Source: Azonexus sp.
GTDB taxonomy: Bacteria > Pseudomonadota > Gammaproteobacteria > Burkholderiales > Rhodocyclaceae
Assembly: GCA_030696345.1 (NCBI GenBank)
Contig: JAUYSK010000010.1
Span: forward strand, 1 to 34,211
Reading direction: 5' to 3'
DNA: 34,211 nucleotides
Below, piece after piece: positions 8,971 to 16,926 of this stretch. A program made the translations under genes and the position numbers. Numbering within the stretch: position 1 is the stretch's first letter; the number at the start of each line of letters is the position of its first letter. The notes below the pieces were generated by a model. That model was not told the DNA's origin and searched no databases. It was given only the letters and a program-made list of their open reading frames with translations.

Positions 8971-9045
8971 ATGAACAACATCATTTATATCGTCGGTCTG
9001 GTCGTCGTCATTCTGGCAGTCCTGTCGTTTTTCGGGCTTCGCTAA
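8971..9045 (+). CDS. 24-residue single-helix membrane peptide
   Basis: An ATG at 8971 preceded by AGAGGGAA gives MNNIIYIVGLVVVILAVLSF followed by FGLR and a stop. The product is almost entirely one hydrophobic helix with a positively charged C-terminal end. It sits in the cusS to AI-2E transporter gap, 25 bp before the transporter. Very similar tiny proteins (Ile-Ile-Tyr-Ile-Val-Gly start, Ser-Phe-Phe-Gly end) occur in many proteobacteria as far as I recall, which argues that it is real. Function is unknown, and no partner can be inferred beyond co-location. Confidence 0.6.
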   Translation: MNNIIYIVGLVVVILAVLSFFGLR

Positions 9046-9070
9046 GGCGCGCTGACAACGGCGACTGGCG

Positions 9071-10153
9071 ATGAGTGCCTCCAACAAGAATGGCGTCGCC
9101 TACCTTGAGAGCCGGGCATTTTTGCTCCTGTTGCTGGCTGTCACGCTTGCACTCGGCTGGATTCTGCTGCCGTTTTACGGAACGATCATGTGGGGCGCCA
9201 TCATTGCCCTGCTGTTCTCACCGCTCTATCGCCGACTGCTGCCGCCTCTGAAGCAGCGCAGGACACCGGCAGCCTTGCTCACCCTGCTGGTCGTGCTGGT
9301 CATCGTCATTATTCCCTTTGCCCTCGTCACGGCGTCGCTGGCTCTCGAGGTGACGCAGATTTACGGGCAAGTTCAGTCAGGTGAAATAAACGCTGCACGC
9401 TATTTTCATGGGGTGTTTGATGCCTTACCGGCCTGGGTAAGCGCATTGCTCGAGCGCTTTGGCCTGGCCAACTTTTCCACGTTGCAACGCAAACTGACCA
9501 CGCTGCTGGGGCAGGGTAGCGAATTCATCGCAACACAGGCCTTCAGTCTGGGCCAGAACACCTTCGATTTTGTCGCCAGCCTGTTCATCACACTTTACCT
9601 GGCATTTTTCCTGATTCGCGATGGCGATTCCGTAATCAATGCCTTGCGTAAAGTGATTCCGCTAACCCCTGCCCACAGGCAGGAACTCTGTGACAAATTC
9701 ACCACCGTCATCCGCGCCACGGTCAAAGGTAATTTGCTGGTCGCCGCCATTCAGGGCGCCCTGGGTGGCCTTGCCTTCTGGTATCTCGAAGTCAGCGGTG
9801 CCTTGCTCTGGGCTGTGCTGATGGCCTTTCTTTCGTTGCTGCCGGTGGTGGGGGCGGGGCTGGTCTGGGTGCCGGTCGCGATCTACCTGTTTGTGGTCGG
9901 CGACGTCTGGCAAAGCATTGGACTGCTGGCTTATGGCGTACTGGTGATCGGCTTGGTGGATAACCTGTTGCGGCCGATTCTCGTCGGCAAGGACACGCGC
10001 ATGCCGGACTACGTTGTCATGATCACTTCACTGGGTGGCATGGCGATCTTCGGGATCAACGGCTTTGTGCTCGGTCCGACCATCGCGGCGATGTTCATAG
10101 CGGTCTGGCACATCTACATCACGACGCGCTCAGTCGAGACGTCAGTTTATTGA
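9071..10153 (+). CDS. AI-2E family transporter (PerM/YdiK-like membrane protein)
   Basis: Polytopic inner-membrane protein of 360 residues in the AI-2E transporter family (formerly UPF0118). The pattern is two to three N-terminal helices (about 17-80), a less hydrophobic middle segment (about 90-150), and five helices in the C-terminal half. These include SLFITLYLAFFLIRDGD, LLVAAIQGALGGLAFW and the conserved stretch GLVDNLLRPILVGKDTRMPDYVVMI. Members range from quorum-signal exporters to Na+/H+ antiporters, so the substrate cannot be assigned. The start at 9071 has no strong ribosome site. The gene converges on the thioredoxin-like gene at 10168-10680. Confidence 0.88.
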   Translation: MSASNKNGVAYLESRAFLLLLLAVTLALGWILLPFYGTIMWGAIIALLFSPLYRRLLPPLKQRRTPAALLTLLVVLVIVIIPFALVTASLALEVTQIYGQVQSGEINAARYFHGVFDALPAWVSALLERFGLANFSTLQRKLTTLLGQGSEFIATQAFSLGQNTFDFVASLFITLYLAFFLIRDGDSVINALRKVIPLTPAHRQELCDKFTTVIRATVKGNLLVAAIQGALGGLAFWYLEVSGALLWAVLMAFLSLLPVVGAGLVWVPVAIYLFVVGDVWQSIGLLAYGVLVIGLVDNLLRPILVGKDTRMPDYVVMITSLGGMAIFGINGFVLGPTIAAMFIAVWHIYITTRSVETSVY

Positions 10154-10163
10154 GCCATAGTCT

Positions 10164-10182
10164 GGCGTTACATTTTAACGCC
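10164..10182. terminator. Possible hairpin at the convergent gene ends
   Basis: GGCGTTA (10164-10170) pairs with TAACGCC (10176-10182) around a 5-base loop. It lies just after the transporter stop and overlaps the stop codon of the convergent thioredoxin gene. There is no clear T tract, so a terminator role is tentative. Confidence 0.35.
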
Positions 10183-10680
10183 GAACACCTTGCCGATGGC
10201 CTCGATCGCTTGCGGGCTGTCCCATTCCTTGGCGCCATAGAGCTTGGCAAGAACGCGGCCGTCCGCATCGATCAGCACGGTCAGCGGCAGACGATCGGCG
10301 CCGAGCATGTTTTCAAGCAGGAGTTTGCTGTCGATGTAGTGGGCGAAACCGGTTTTGGCCTGTTGCAGGAAGGCCTGGGCGCGATCCGGATAGTCGTCGG
10401 TGGAGATGCCGATAACGACGAATTGCTTGCCGCCATAGCGACGCGACAGGCGGTCAAGCGAACCCATTTCCGCGCGGCAAGGCCCGCACCAGCTGGCCCA
10501 GACATTGATGATCAGCGGCTTGCCGCGATATTCGGAGAGTTTCCGGGAGCTTCCGGACAAGCCCTGCATCGTGGCATCGCGCAGCAGGCTGCCAACTTCA
10601 ACTTCGCCGGGCGTTTTGGCCCAAGCCAGGGGCGTTGTGCCGAGCAGCCAGAGCAGTATCAAGGGAAGGATTTTGTTCAT
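10168..10680 (-). CDS. TlpA-like periplasmic thioredoxin
   Basis: Thiol-disulfide oxidoreductase of 170 residues in the TlpA/ResA/AhpC-TSA group. It has a signal peptide (1-21, ending AWA), a thioredoxin fold with the redox motif WCGPC (C65 and C68), and the cis-proline loop LPLTVLID. The fold suggests a reductant of periplasmic cysteines, for example in cytochrome maturation or copper-protein assembly, but the target is not indicated. The ATG at 10680 starts the signal peptide. The gene follows the PIN-domain gene by 24 bp on the same strand, so they may be co-transcribed. Confidence 0.88.
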   Translation of the reverse strand: MNKILPLILLWLLGTTPLAWAKTPGEVEVGSLLRDATMQGLSGSSRKLSEYRGKPLIINVWASWCGPCRAEMGSLDRLSRRYGGKQFVVIGISTDDYPDRAQAFLQQAKTGFAHYIDSKLLLENMLGADRLPLTVLIDADGRVLAKLYGAKEWDSPQAIEAIGKVFGVKM

Positions 10681-10704
10681 GGTCTGATTTCCAGCTGCGT
10701 GCCG

Positions 10705-11145
10705 TTATTTTTCCGGGGAGTCGTTGATCGAAGCCAGCGCCAACGAGGCGGCTGCCGGTTTCATAATTTGAAAGGCCAATGTCGTCCGGCCGCGCAGCCT
10801 GAGTAATTCCTTGTCCTTGCTGACCAGGATGTTCGCGCCGCAGCGGGCAGCGAGTTCGAGGAATTTCTGGTCGTCGCGGTCCTTGCAGCGGGGCAGGTGG
10901 GGCGCTTCACCGGCCGGAACGAGTTGCACCAACCCGCTGTAGCGGGCGTAACGCTCGGTCATCATTTCCGGCGTCATCTTCAGTTGCGGGTAGGTCAGCA
11001 CCCGTTGCAGTTCGTCGAGCGTGCGTTCGTCGGCAAAACATTCGATCCGGCCGCTTTCGAGCGCCGCCATGATCGGCACCGCATCGGTGTTGGCCCAATG
11101 GAAGAGGTCGAGGACGACGTTGGTGTCGAGAACTAAGCGCAGCAT
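10705..11145 (-). CDS. PIN-domain protein, putative toxin of a toxin-antitoxin family
   Basis: Protein of 146 residues with a PIN-domain core: LVLDTNVVLD near the N-terminus (first acidic residue D7), a glutamate in TLDELQRVL, and the acidic cluster CKDRDDQKFLELA, followed by ILVSKDKELL. PIN proteins of this subgroup (COG1569) are annotated as toxin components with RNase activity. No antitoxin-sized gene lies on either side, so its role as a toxin is unproven and it may be an orphan. The start at 11145 fits the family. A TATAAT sits only 7 bases before it, suggesting a leaderless message. Confidence 0.8.
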   Translation of the reverse strand: MLRLVLDTNVVLDLFHWANTDAVPIMAALESGRIECFADERTLDELQRVLTYPQLKMTPEMMTERYARYSGLVQLVPAGEAPHLPRCKDRDDQKFLELAARCGANILVSKDKELLRLRGRTTLAFQIMKPAAASLALASINDSPEK

Positions 11146-11152
11146 GGCGCGG

Positions 11153-11158
11153 ATTATA
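11153..11158 (-). promoter_or_regulatory. Candidate -10 box just upstream of the PIN gene
   Basis: TATAAT on the minus strand ends 7 bases before the ATG at 11145, so transcription would begin at or next to the start codon. The -35 region is weak (TATGTT at 17-bp spacing). The same 14 bases, CTCTAGATTATAAT, precede dusC. The remaining 11159-11423 holds no gene that I recognise. Confidence 0.3.
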
Positions 11159-11423
11159 ATCTAGAGGGCCATCTAAACATAAACCAAAGGCAACTGTAAC
11201 AACATGATTTATATGATTTTATCTCTGTAGTAACGAAGGTGGCAGCGGGGCCGCTACTGCGGCCATTCGAGTGAGGAATGCCGATGAGTGCACATGGCCA
11301 ACAAGAGACACTCAGTATCGATAACCATGGCTCTTCTGATCGACCGGTAACAGCTCCGAAACCCGACGCACTTCGGTATCAAACCCAAGCGCAGCTCTCC
11401 GTCGCGTGCGTGGTCTATAAAAA

Positions 11424-12218
11424 TCAGTGCACCCATTGCCCAACCAGTGGCACCACCATTACCCCCACCCCGATCAAGACTGATTGCAGCGCGAAGCTGC
11501 TGCGCTGGCGGTGGAGCAGGGGCAGCAGATCGGCCACGGCGATGTAGATAAAACTGGCTGCGGCGATGGTCAGGACATAGGGCAGGAACTGCTCAGCGCC
11601 ATCCAGGGCAAAGTAGCCGAGCAGGCCGCCGAGGACTGAGGTCAGGCTGGAGGCCGCATTGGCCAGGAAGGCTTTGCGCCGGCTCCAGCCGGCATTGAGC
11701 AGGAGTACGAAATCGCCCAGTTCTTGCGGAATTTCGTGAGCGACTACGGCCAGTGTCGTGGTTACACCCAGCATCGGGTCGGCCAGGAAGGCGGCGGCAA
11801 TCAGTAGGCCATCGACGAAGTTATGAAAAGCATCGCCGATCAGTATCAGTGGGGCTGCCACTTCGCCATGCAGCTCGCCTGTAGCCGCGTCGCAGCCGGC
11901 GTGCGAGTGACGCCACAGGGCGAGCCGTTCGAGAGCAAAAAAACCGAGCAAACCGGCGAGCAATACGGCAAACAGGGTGGCGGCGGGAGCGTCGTGGGCA
12001 TGGCCGGCATGTTCCGCCGCATCCATGTGCTGCGGCAAAGAAGCAAAAGCCTCAGGCAGGATATCGAGCAAGGCTGAGGAGAGCATCACGCCGGCTGCGA
12101 AAGCCACCAGTGTTGCGGTCGACCGCCGGGAGAGGCGAAAAACCAGCCCGGCAGCCGCCACCATGCTGAGCAAGCCGCCGAGCAAGGTGGCCAGAACAAT
12201 CATTGTCAAGGTGGTCAT
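11424..12218 (-). CDS. ZIP-family zinc/divalent metal transporter
   Basis: Inner-membrane transporter of 264 residues, last gene of the Zur-type operon. The ZIP hallmarks are present: HNFVDG in the fourth helix (GDAFHNFVDGLLI) and HEIPQELGD in the fifth, which supply the His, Asn, Asp and Glu metal ligands. There are about eight hydrophobic helices and a His-rich loop between helices 3 and 4 (HMDAAEHAGHAHD). Direction in the family is uptake into the cytosol. Its start overlaps the DUF3299 stop by four bases (ATGA). Its place in a putative zinc-repressed operon makes zinc the best substrate guess. Confidence 0.9.
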   Translation of the reverse strand: MTTLTMIVLATLLGGLLSMVAAAGLVFRLSRRSTATLVAFAAGVMLSSALLDILPEAFASLPQHMDAAEHAGHAHDAPAATLFAVLLAGLLGFFALERLALWRHSHAGCDAATGELHGEVAAPLILIGDAFHNFVDGLLIAAAFLADPMLGVTTTLAVVAHEIPQELGDFVLLLNAGWSRRKAFLANAASSLTSVLGGLLGYFALDGAEQFLPYVLTIAAASFIYIAVADLLPLLHRQRSSFALQSVLIGVGVMVVPLVGQWVH

Positions 12219-12790
12219 TTTGCGCCCTTCGGCAATCCGTAAGAATCAAGTCGATCGGCAATCATCCGGTAGCCATAGATACCCAGGCTGCTGTCACCGC
12301 GTTGCAAACCGAGCGTTCCGCTGATCCAGAAGGGATCCATCATCTTCATGCCCTCCGCCGGCTTTTTCAGAATGACATGGATGATCTGGTTGGCCGGCGG
12401 GGGAGGGGTATGGATGCAGGCGCCGAAATACGGCACCAGCAGCAGTTCGAGCACGGCATCGCCCTTGCGCTCAAGCGGCACGACGAAGCCGGCCAGCTTG
12501 ACCCGTTTGCCGTCGAAGGAGGATTCGACCGGCGCCTCGGCCCAGGCTGCCTTCATCTTTTCCAGCGCTTCGATGGCTTTCGGGTCGCTATCCTTGAGCC
12601 GGCGCATATTCAATCCCTTGAAAGCGGCCATCGGGTCCCAGCCTTTCGGGATCAGCTCATCCCATTCAATTTCGCGGTAATTGACTGCAGGCGTTGTCTT
12701 GCGCGGTGTCAGGCGCTCGCCAACGCTGTAGTCCGCCGCCATGGCGGGGCCGAGCAAGGCGAGGAGAAGGAGCGGGATTAAAAGGCGCAT
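12215..12790 (-). CDS. DUF3299 exported protein of the zinc operon
   Basis: Protein of 191 residues with a signal peptide (1-18, ending AMA) and a DUF3299 domain with its typical sequence KRVKLAGFVVPLE followed by FGACIHTPPPPANQIIHV. The Cys-Ile-His-Thr stretch could bind metal, but that is a guess. DUF3299 proteins recur next to ZrgA-type (DUF2796) ABC systems, which matches the context here, so a periplasmic accessory role in metal uptake is inferred. It is 13 bp after the permease gene and overlaps the ZIP gene by four bases. Confidence 0.85.
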   Translation of the reverse strand: MRLLIPLLLLALLGPAMAADYSVGERLTPRKTTPAVNYREIEWDELIPKGWDPMAAFKGLNMRRLKDSDPKAIEALEKMKAAWAEAPVESSFDGKRVKLAGFVVPLERKGDAVLELLLVPYFGACIHTPPPPANQIIHVILKKPAEGMKMMDPFWISGTLGLQRGDSSLGIYGYRMIADRLDSYGLPKGAK

Positions 12791-12803
12791 CGTGGGTGAG
12801 CTT

Positions 12804-14062
12804 TCATAGACGGGGAATCAGGCCATCGGCCAGCGACAGCCGGTAAGCGCGCCAGGCCGGCCATAGACTGACCAGCAAAGCAGCGGCAAAAATGCCGGCG
12901 AGCAGGCGTAATTCGCCCAGTGAAACAGCCAGCGGCAGGGTTGATAAACCGAACTGCGCGGCCAGCCAAGGGCCGCCGAGCCAGGCAGCACAAGTCACCA
13001 CGGCAAGGCTGAGCAAAACACCAAGCAGGGTGACCAGCAGGCTTTCGAGCACCAGCAGGAACAGGATGTGGCGCGGCCCGGCACCGACCGAGCGCAGTAC
13101 GGCGAGTTCACGCCGTCGCTCGTTGAGGCTGGCCAGCATCACCGCCGCCAGGCCGGCCAGCCCGACCGCGAAGACCAGCCAGGAAATGCCGAGCAAGGCC
13201 TTTTCGACGACGCCAACCGTCTGCCACAACTGGTCGAGGGCGACGCCGGGCAACACGGCAAGCAGCGGTTCGGTGCGGTAGTCGGCGATCTTGCGTTGCA
13301 GCCGAAAAACGGCGCTGCGCTGATGCAGGCCGAGCAGGAAGGCGGTGATGGTTTTCGGCTGCAGGTCAAATTTGCTGACGACATCGGCCGGGATGGCCAG
13401 GCCGGGAATCGGCGTGCCGCCCTGCCAGTCAAGGTGGATGGCCTCGATGGCGGTGAGACTGATGTGCACCCGGCGGTCGACCGGTGTTCCGGTCGGCGCC
13501 AGGATGCCGACCACGGTGAATGGCTTGTCGGCGTGTGCCTGGCCGGGTAACTGCCCGCTGCCGTGGCTGAGCGTGATGCGTTCGCCGAGCTTGTAACCAA
13601 GTTTCGTGGCGACCTCTGCCCCGAGAACAGCGTCGAACAGGCCGCTGAAGGGCTGACCGGCGGCAAAAACCAGCGGCTGACGGTCGCCGTAGCGATAGTG
13701 TTCGAAATAGGCGGGCGTCGTACCGAGCACAGGGAAGCCTTGGTGCGAGTCACCGAGCGCCAGCGGTATGCTCCACGCCACGGCCGGGTCGGCGGCGATG
13801 GCCTGGTAGCTTTTCCAGTCAACATTGTTGCTTGCCTCGCCGACATGAAAGACAGCGTAGAGCACCAGTTGTAGCGGGTTGCTGCGGGCGCCGACGATGA
13901 GGTCGGTGCCGGAGACTGATTGGGCAAAGCCATCGCGCGCCGCCTGGCGAACGCGCTCGACCGAGAGCAACAGCGTCACCGCCAGAGTGATGGCGAGCAA
14001 AGTCAGGCCCAGGGTCAGCCGGCGGTTCCAGGCGCTTTTCAGGGCGATGTGAAGAAGCGGTT

Positions 14063-14066
<4 letters not shown>
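12804..14066 (-). CDS. FtsX/MacB-type ABC transporter permease
   Basis: Permease of 420 residues with the FtsX topology: one N-terminal helix (about 15-36), a large periplasmic domain (about 40-270), then three C-terminal helices (about 290-320, 335-365, 380-405). It pairs with the ATPase encoded immediately upstream, with a 4-base overlap (ATGA). FtsX-type permeases usually handle lipoproteins or transmit force rather than import ions. In the DUF2796-ATPase-permease-DUF3299 arrangement, also reported in Vibrio cholerae as the zinc-regulated zrg system (from memory), a role in zinc acquisition is likely, but the mechanism is unclear. Confidence 0.88.
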
Positions 14067-14731
<665 letters not shown>

Positions 14732-14733
14732 AT

Positions 14734-15237
14734 TCACCAGCTGAAGCGCGGATTGCGCGCATCGAGCCGCCCGGCGCGCTGCCCTTGCGGCCCAGCGAAT
14801 TCGACGGTAATACGCTGCAGCCGCGGGAAGTCGGCAAACAGACCGGCCGCAATCTCGCGCAGGGCCTCGGATTTTGCGCAACGCCAGGTGTAGCGGGCAT
14901 CTATGTCGTTGTGGCCACCGGGTTCAGACTTGCCGCCGAGCACGGGTGAGTCGAGTGCGACACCGGTCGATGTGCATAGCGCCGCGGCACTCGGCATCAG
15001 GACTTTGCCGGCATCTTTAAGTTTTGTCGCCATGCCTTGGACTGCTTCCCTTTCGCTGGCATTGCGCGGCGCGCGCTCAAAACCAAGCAGGCTGTCGAGC
15101 GGGATTTCCAGTGCGACGACCAGCTGCTCGCGGTCGACGCTGATTTCCATGCGCGCCTCGCCGTGAACGTGGCCCGGGGCGGCGTGGGCAATTGCCACGG
15201 TCAACCCGAAAAAAAGGCTAAAAATGAAATCTTTCAT
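14734..15237 (-). CDS. zrgA: DUF2796 (ZrgA-type) periplasmic protein
   Basis: Exported protein of 167 residues. The signal peptide MKDFIFSLFFGLTVAIAHA is followed by HVHGEARMEI, the usual DUF2796 start with a His-rich motif suited to zinc binding, and a long mixed alpha/beta domain ending RNPRFSW. Members of this family include V. cholerae ZrgA, encoded in a Zur-controlled operon together with an ABC ATPase and permease. It may act as the periplasmic zinc-binding component. I chose the ATG at 15237 because GGGAGGAG sits directly upstream. A start at 15258 would spoil the signal peptide. Its stop touches the ATPase start. Confidence 0.88.
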   Translation of the reverse strand: MKDFIFSLFFGLTVAIAHAAPGHVHGEARMEISVDREQLVVALEIPLDSLLGFERAPRNASEREAVQGMATKLKDAGKVLMPSAAALCTSTGVALDSPVLGGKSEPGGHNDIDARYTWRCAKSEALREIAAGLFADFPRLQRITVEFAGPQGQRAGRLDARNPRFSW

Positions 15238-15254
15238 GGGCTCCTCCCGTTTGA

Positions 15255-15905
15255 TCACCAGCCTGCATCCATCGCCAGCAGGACGCGGGGCGCCTCCTCG
15301 GCAGCAATGGCAGGCGAACGATGCACAATGCCTCGCCCGTCATTGCCCTGCCACAGGCTGCCTTTGAGCAAGGCCACGGCGAAGGGTGGAATGCTTTCGA
15401 TGCGATGCCCGGTCAACAGCAGGCCGGATACATCATCCGGCTGACCACCCGAGGCGGCGCCCAGGAAGCGGCGATCGACCTTGGCATCCTCCGCCCATTC
15501 CGTCCCCGGGCCGCGATAGGTGCACAACAGCCGGATGCCGACGCGGTCGACATGCAGGCGCGGGCACATCGCCTTGCCGACCACTTCCAGCCGGAAGCCA
15601 ATGGTCGTTGCATCGAGCAATTCGCCGAGTATCTCGGCGAGCAGGGCGATGTCGGCGGCCAGCGCCTCGCGACCGGCACCGGCCGGCAGGCGGCTGAGAT
15701 CGGGCAGCTCCCCCGGGGCAAGTGTCTGGCGCAAGCCGCCGCCCAGATCGCTGGCGTGCTCGTCCAACCAGTTGGCGATGACTGTATCGGCAGGCCGTCG
15801 CCACTGGGCAAGCTGTATTTCCGGATCGAAGATGCGCGTCAGGCCGAGCGGATCGTCGGTGATGGCGCAATTGCTCGTTACCTGGCGGGGCATGGCGGCG
15901 TTCAT
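15255..15905 (-). CDS. DUF1826 protein of the zinc-starvation operon
   Basis: Protein of 216 residues matching the DUF1826 family, without a signal peptide and so probably cytosolic. Conserved stretches are KAMCPRLHVDRVGIRLLCTY (C114, H118, D120), GPGTEW, the KGSLW...GIVHRSP segment and a C-terminal LLAMDAGW. An H-x-D plus distal His pattern recalls metal-dependent beta-barrel enzymes, but this is only a resemblance. DUF1826 genes are repeatedly found with COG0523 GTPases in Zur-type operons, so a zinc-sparing or zinc-delivery role is likely while the reaction is unknown. AGAAGGAG precedes the ATG at 15905. Confidence 0.85.
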   Translation of the reverse strand: MNAAMPRQVTSNCAITDDPLGLTRIFDPEIQLAQWRRPADTVIANWLDEHASDLGGGLRQTLAPGELPDLSRLPAGAGREALAADIALLAEILGELLDATTIGFRLEVVGKAMCPRLHVDRVGIRLLCTYRGPGTEWAEDAKVDRRFLGAASGGQPDDVSGLLLTGHRIESIPPFAVALLKGSLWQGNDGRGIVHRSPAIAAEEAPRVLLAMDAGW

Positions 15906-16014
15906 GGAATGCTCCTTCTGCTACGGTCAACCGGAAAAAATGCGTAAAAATGAAAGTGCCAGGCTACGGTAGTGTGCGTGCGGGACACATCGACCATTGC
16001 CAGCAAGGCCATCT
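15906..16014 (-). other. Rearranged junction with a signal-peptide-like relic
   Basis: On the minus strand around 15920-15955 the sequence encodes TFIFTHFFRLTVA. This closely parallels DFIFSLFFGLTVA in the signal peptide of the DUF2796 protein, and roughly 30 of 36 bases match the DNA near 15196-15231. It has no usable start and no partner domain. It lies exactly where the gamma-carbonic anhydrase reading frame breaks off, so I read it as the scar of a duplication or deletion. Confidence 0.5.
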
Positions 16015-16341
16015 TCAAAAGAAGCCGATGAAGACGTTGTTGCCGACCACACAAGGGCCATGCACGATGGAACGATGGGCGATCGAGGTGTGTTCACCGA
16101 TATCGACCAGGGCGCCGGATTTGGAGTGAATGACGACGCCGTCCTGAATGTTGGAATGTGCGCGGATGCGGATCGGTTCGAGTTCGCCAGCGGCATCGAC
16201 CTCGTCGGCGCGGATCACGGCATAGGGGCCGACGAAGACGTTTTCCTCGATGATGACCTTGCCGCAGATGATCGCGGTTTGGTCGACGTAGGCGGATTCA
16301 TGGATTTGCGGCAGGTCGCCGCGTGGATTTTTGCGGATCAT
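16015..16341 (-). CDS. C-terminally truncated gamma-carbonic anhydrase-like protein
   Basis: Left-handed beta-helix protein of the gamma-carbonic anhydrase/hexapeptide family, only 108 residues against the usual 170-220. Turns are clear (AIICGKVIIEENVFVGPYAVIRAD). The three histidines that bind the metal in this family are kept: H72 in VVIH, H89 and H94 in SIAHRSIVHG. After VFIGF the frame hits a stop where relatives continue with several more beta-helix turns and a C-terminal helix. The DNA beyond the stop does not restore the homology in any frame. It may be a pseudogene or a short trimer-forming remnant. It starts 3 bp after the QueD-like gene. Confidence 0.75.
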   Translation of the reverse strand: MIRKNPRGDLPQIHESAYVDQTAIICGKVIIEENVFVGPYAVIRADEVDAAGELEPIRIRAHSNIQDGVVIHSKSGALVDIGEHTSIAHRSIVHGPCVVGNNVFIGFF

Positions 16342-16344
16342 GGT

Positions 16345-16926
16345 TCAGACTCGGAGGGGATTGGCGAATCGCTCGCGGCGTTTGAGCTTGTCGAACAGCT
16401 CTGGATCGGGCCAGTCGTTGCGGATGGCTGGGGAAAATTCGATGTCGTCCAGCGAAATCAGGCCCATTTTCGGGTTGACCGCATCCTCGCGAAAACACTG
16501 GGCGTAGCCGGTTTCGGTTTCATGGACGATGATTGAATGCAGGCGAACGTCGGCCTCGCCATTGGCCATATCGGTGAGGTCAAGCAGGCGGTCGATCAGC
16601 ACGAAAAACAGCCGCGAGAACTGCTCGGCGCTGGGCGAGACGGGGATGCGTATCCAGCGCTCGGAAAAGCGCTGGCAGGCGGCGATGTAGTCGGGGGCGT
16701 CGCCCGACCACAGCGCCACGGCGTGGTCGAAGGCATCGATCAGCGTGCGCGGCCCGTGTTTCAGCAGGCCGAAGTCGTAGACCATCTGGCCGTGGTCCAG
16801 CGCTTGGGCTTCGAGCAGTAGTTCGACTTTGTAGGAATGGCCGTGGATCGAGTGCGAGCAGCGCCGAGTGCTGCAGCCGCGCACGATGTGGGCGTTCTCG
16901 AACTTGAATACTTTGCGGATCAGCAC
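16345..16926 (-). CDS. 6-carboxytetrahydropterin synthase (QueD)-like enzyme
   Basis: Protein of 193 residues of the 6-pyruvoyl-tetrahydropterin synthase/QueD family, which act on dihydroneopterin triphosphate in pterin or queuosine pathways. Zinc ligands are expected at H13 (FENAHIV), H28 and H30 (IHGHSYKVEL), with the catalytic-type Cys in CSTRRC. FDHA and the glutamate in HETETGYAQC follow. It is longer than ordinary QueD (about 120-140) because of extra sequence in the middle (DAPDYIAACQRFSERW) and at the end. Such longer paralogues are known from Zur-linked clusters. Its start overlaps the upstream GTPase stop by 7 bases. Confidence 0.85.
   Translation of the reverse strand: MLIRKVFKFENAHIVRGCSTRRCSHSIHGHSYKVELLLEAQALDHGQMVYDFGLLKHGPRTLIDAFDHAVALWSGDAPDYIAACQRFSERWIRIPVSPSAEQFSRLFFVLIDRLLDLTDMANGEADVRLHSIIVHETETGYAQCFREDAVNPKMGLISLDDIEFSPAIRNDWPDPELFDKLKRRERFANPLRV

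Noticed and set aside
11146..11423. Possible gene tail or transposase remnant on the minus strand
   Set aside because: A translation containing FDTEVRRVSELLPVDQKSHG looks protein-like but needs an unsupported frame choice and matches no family I can name.
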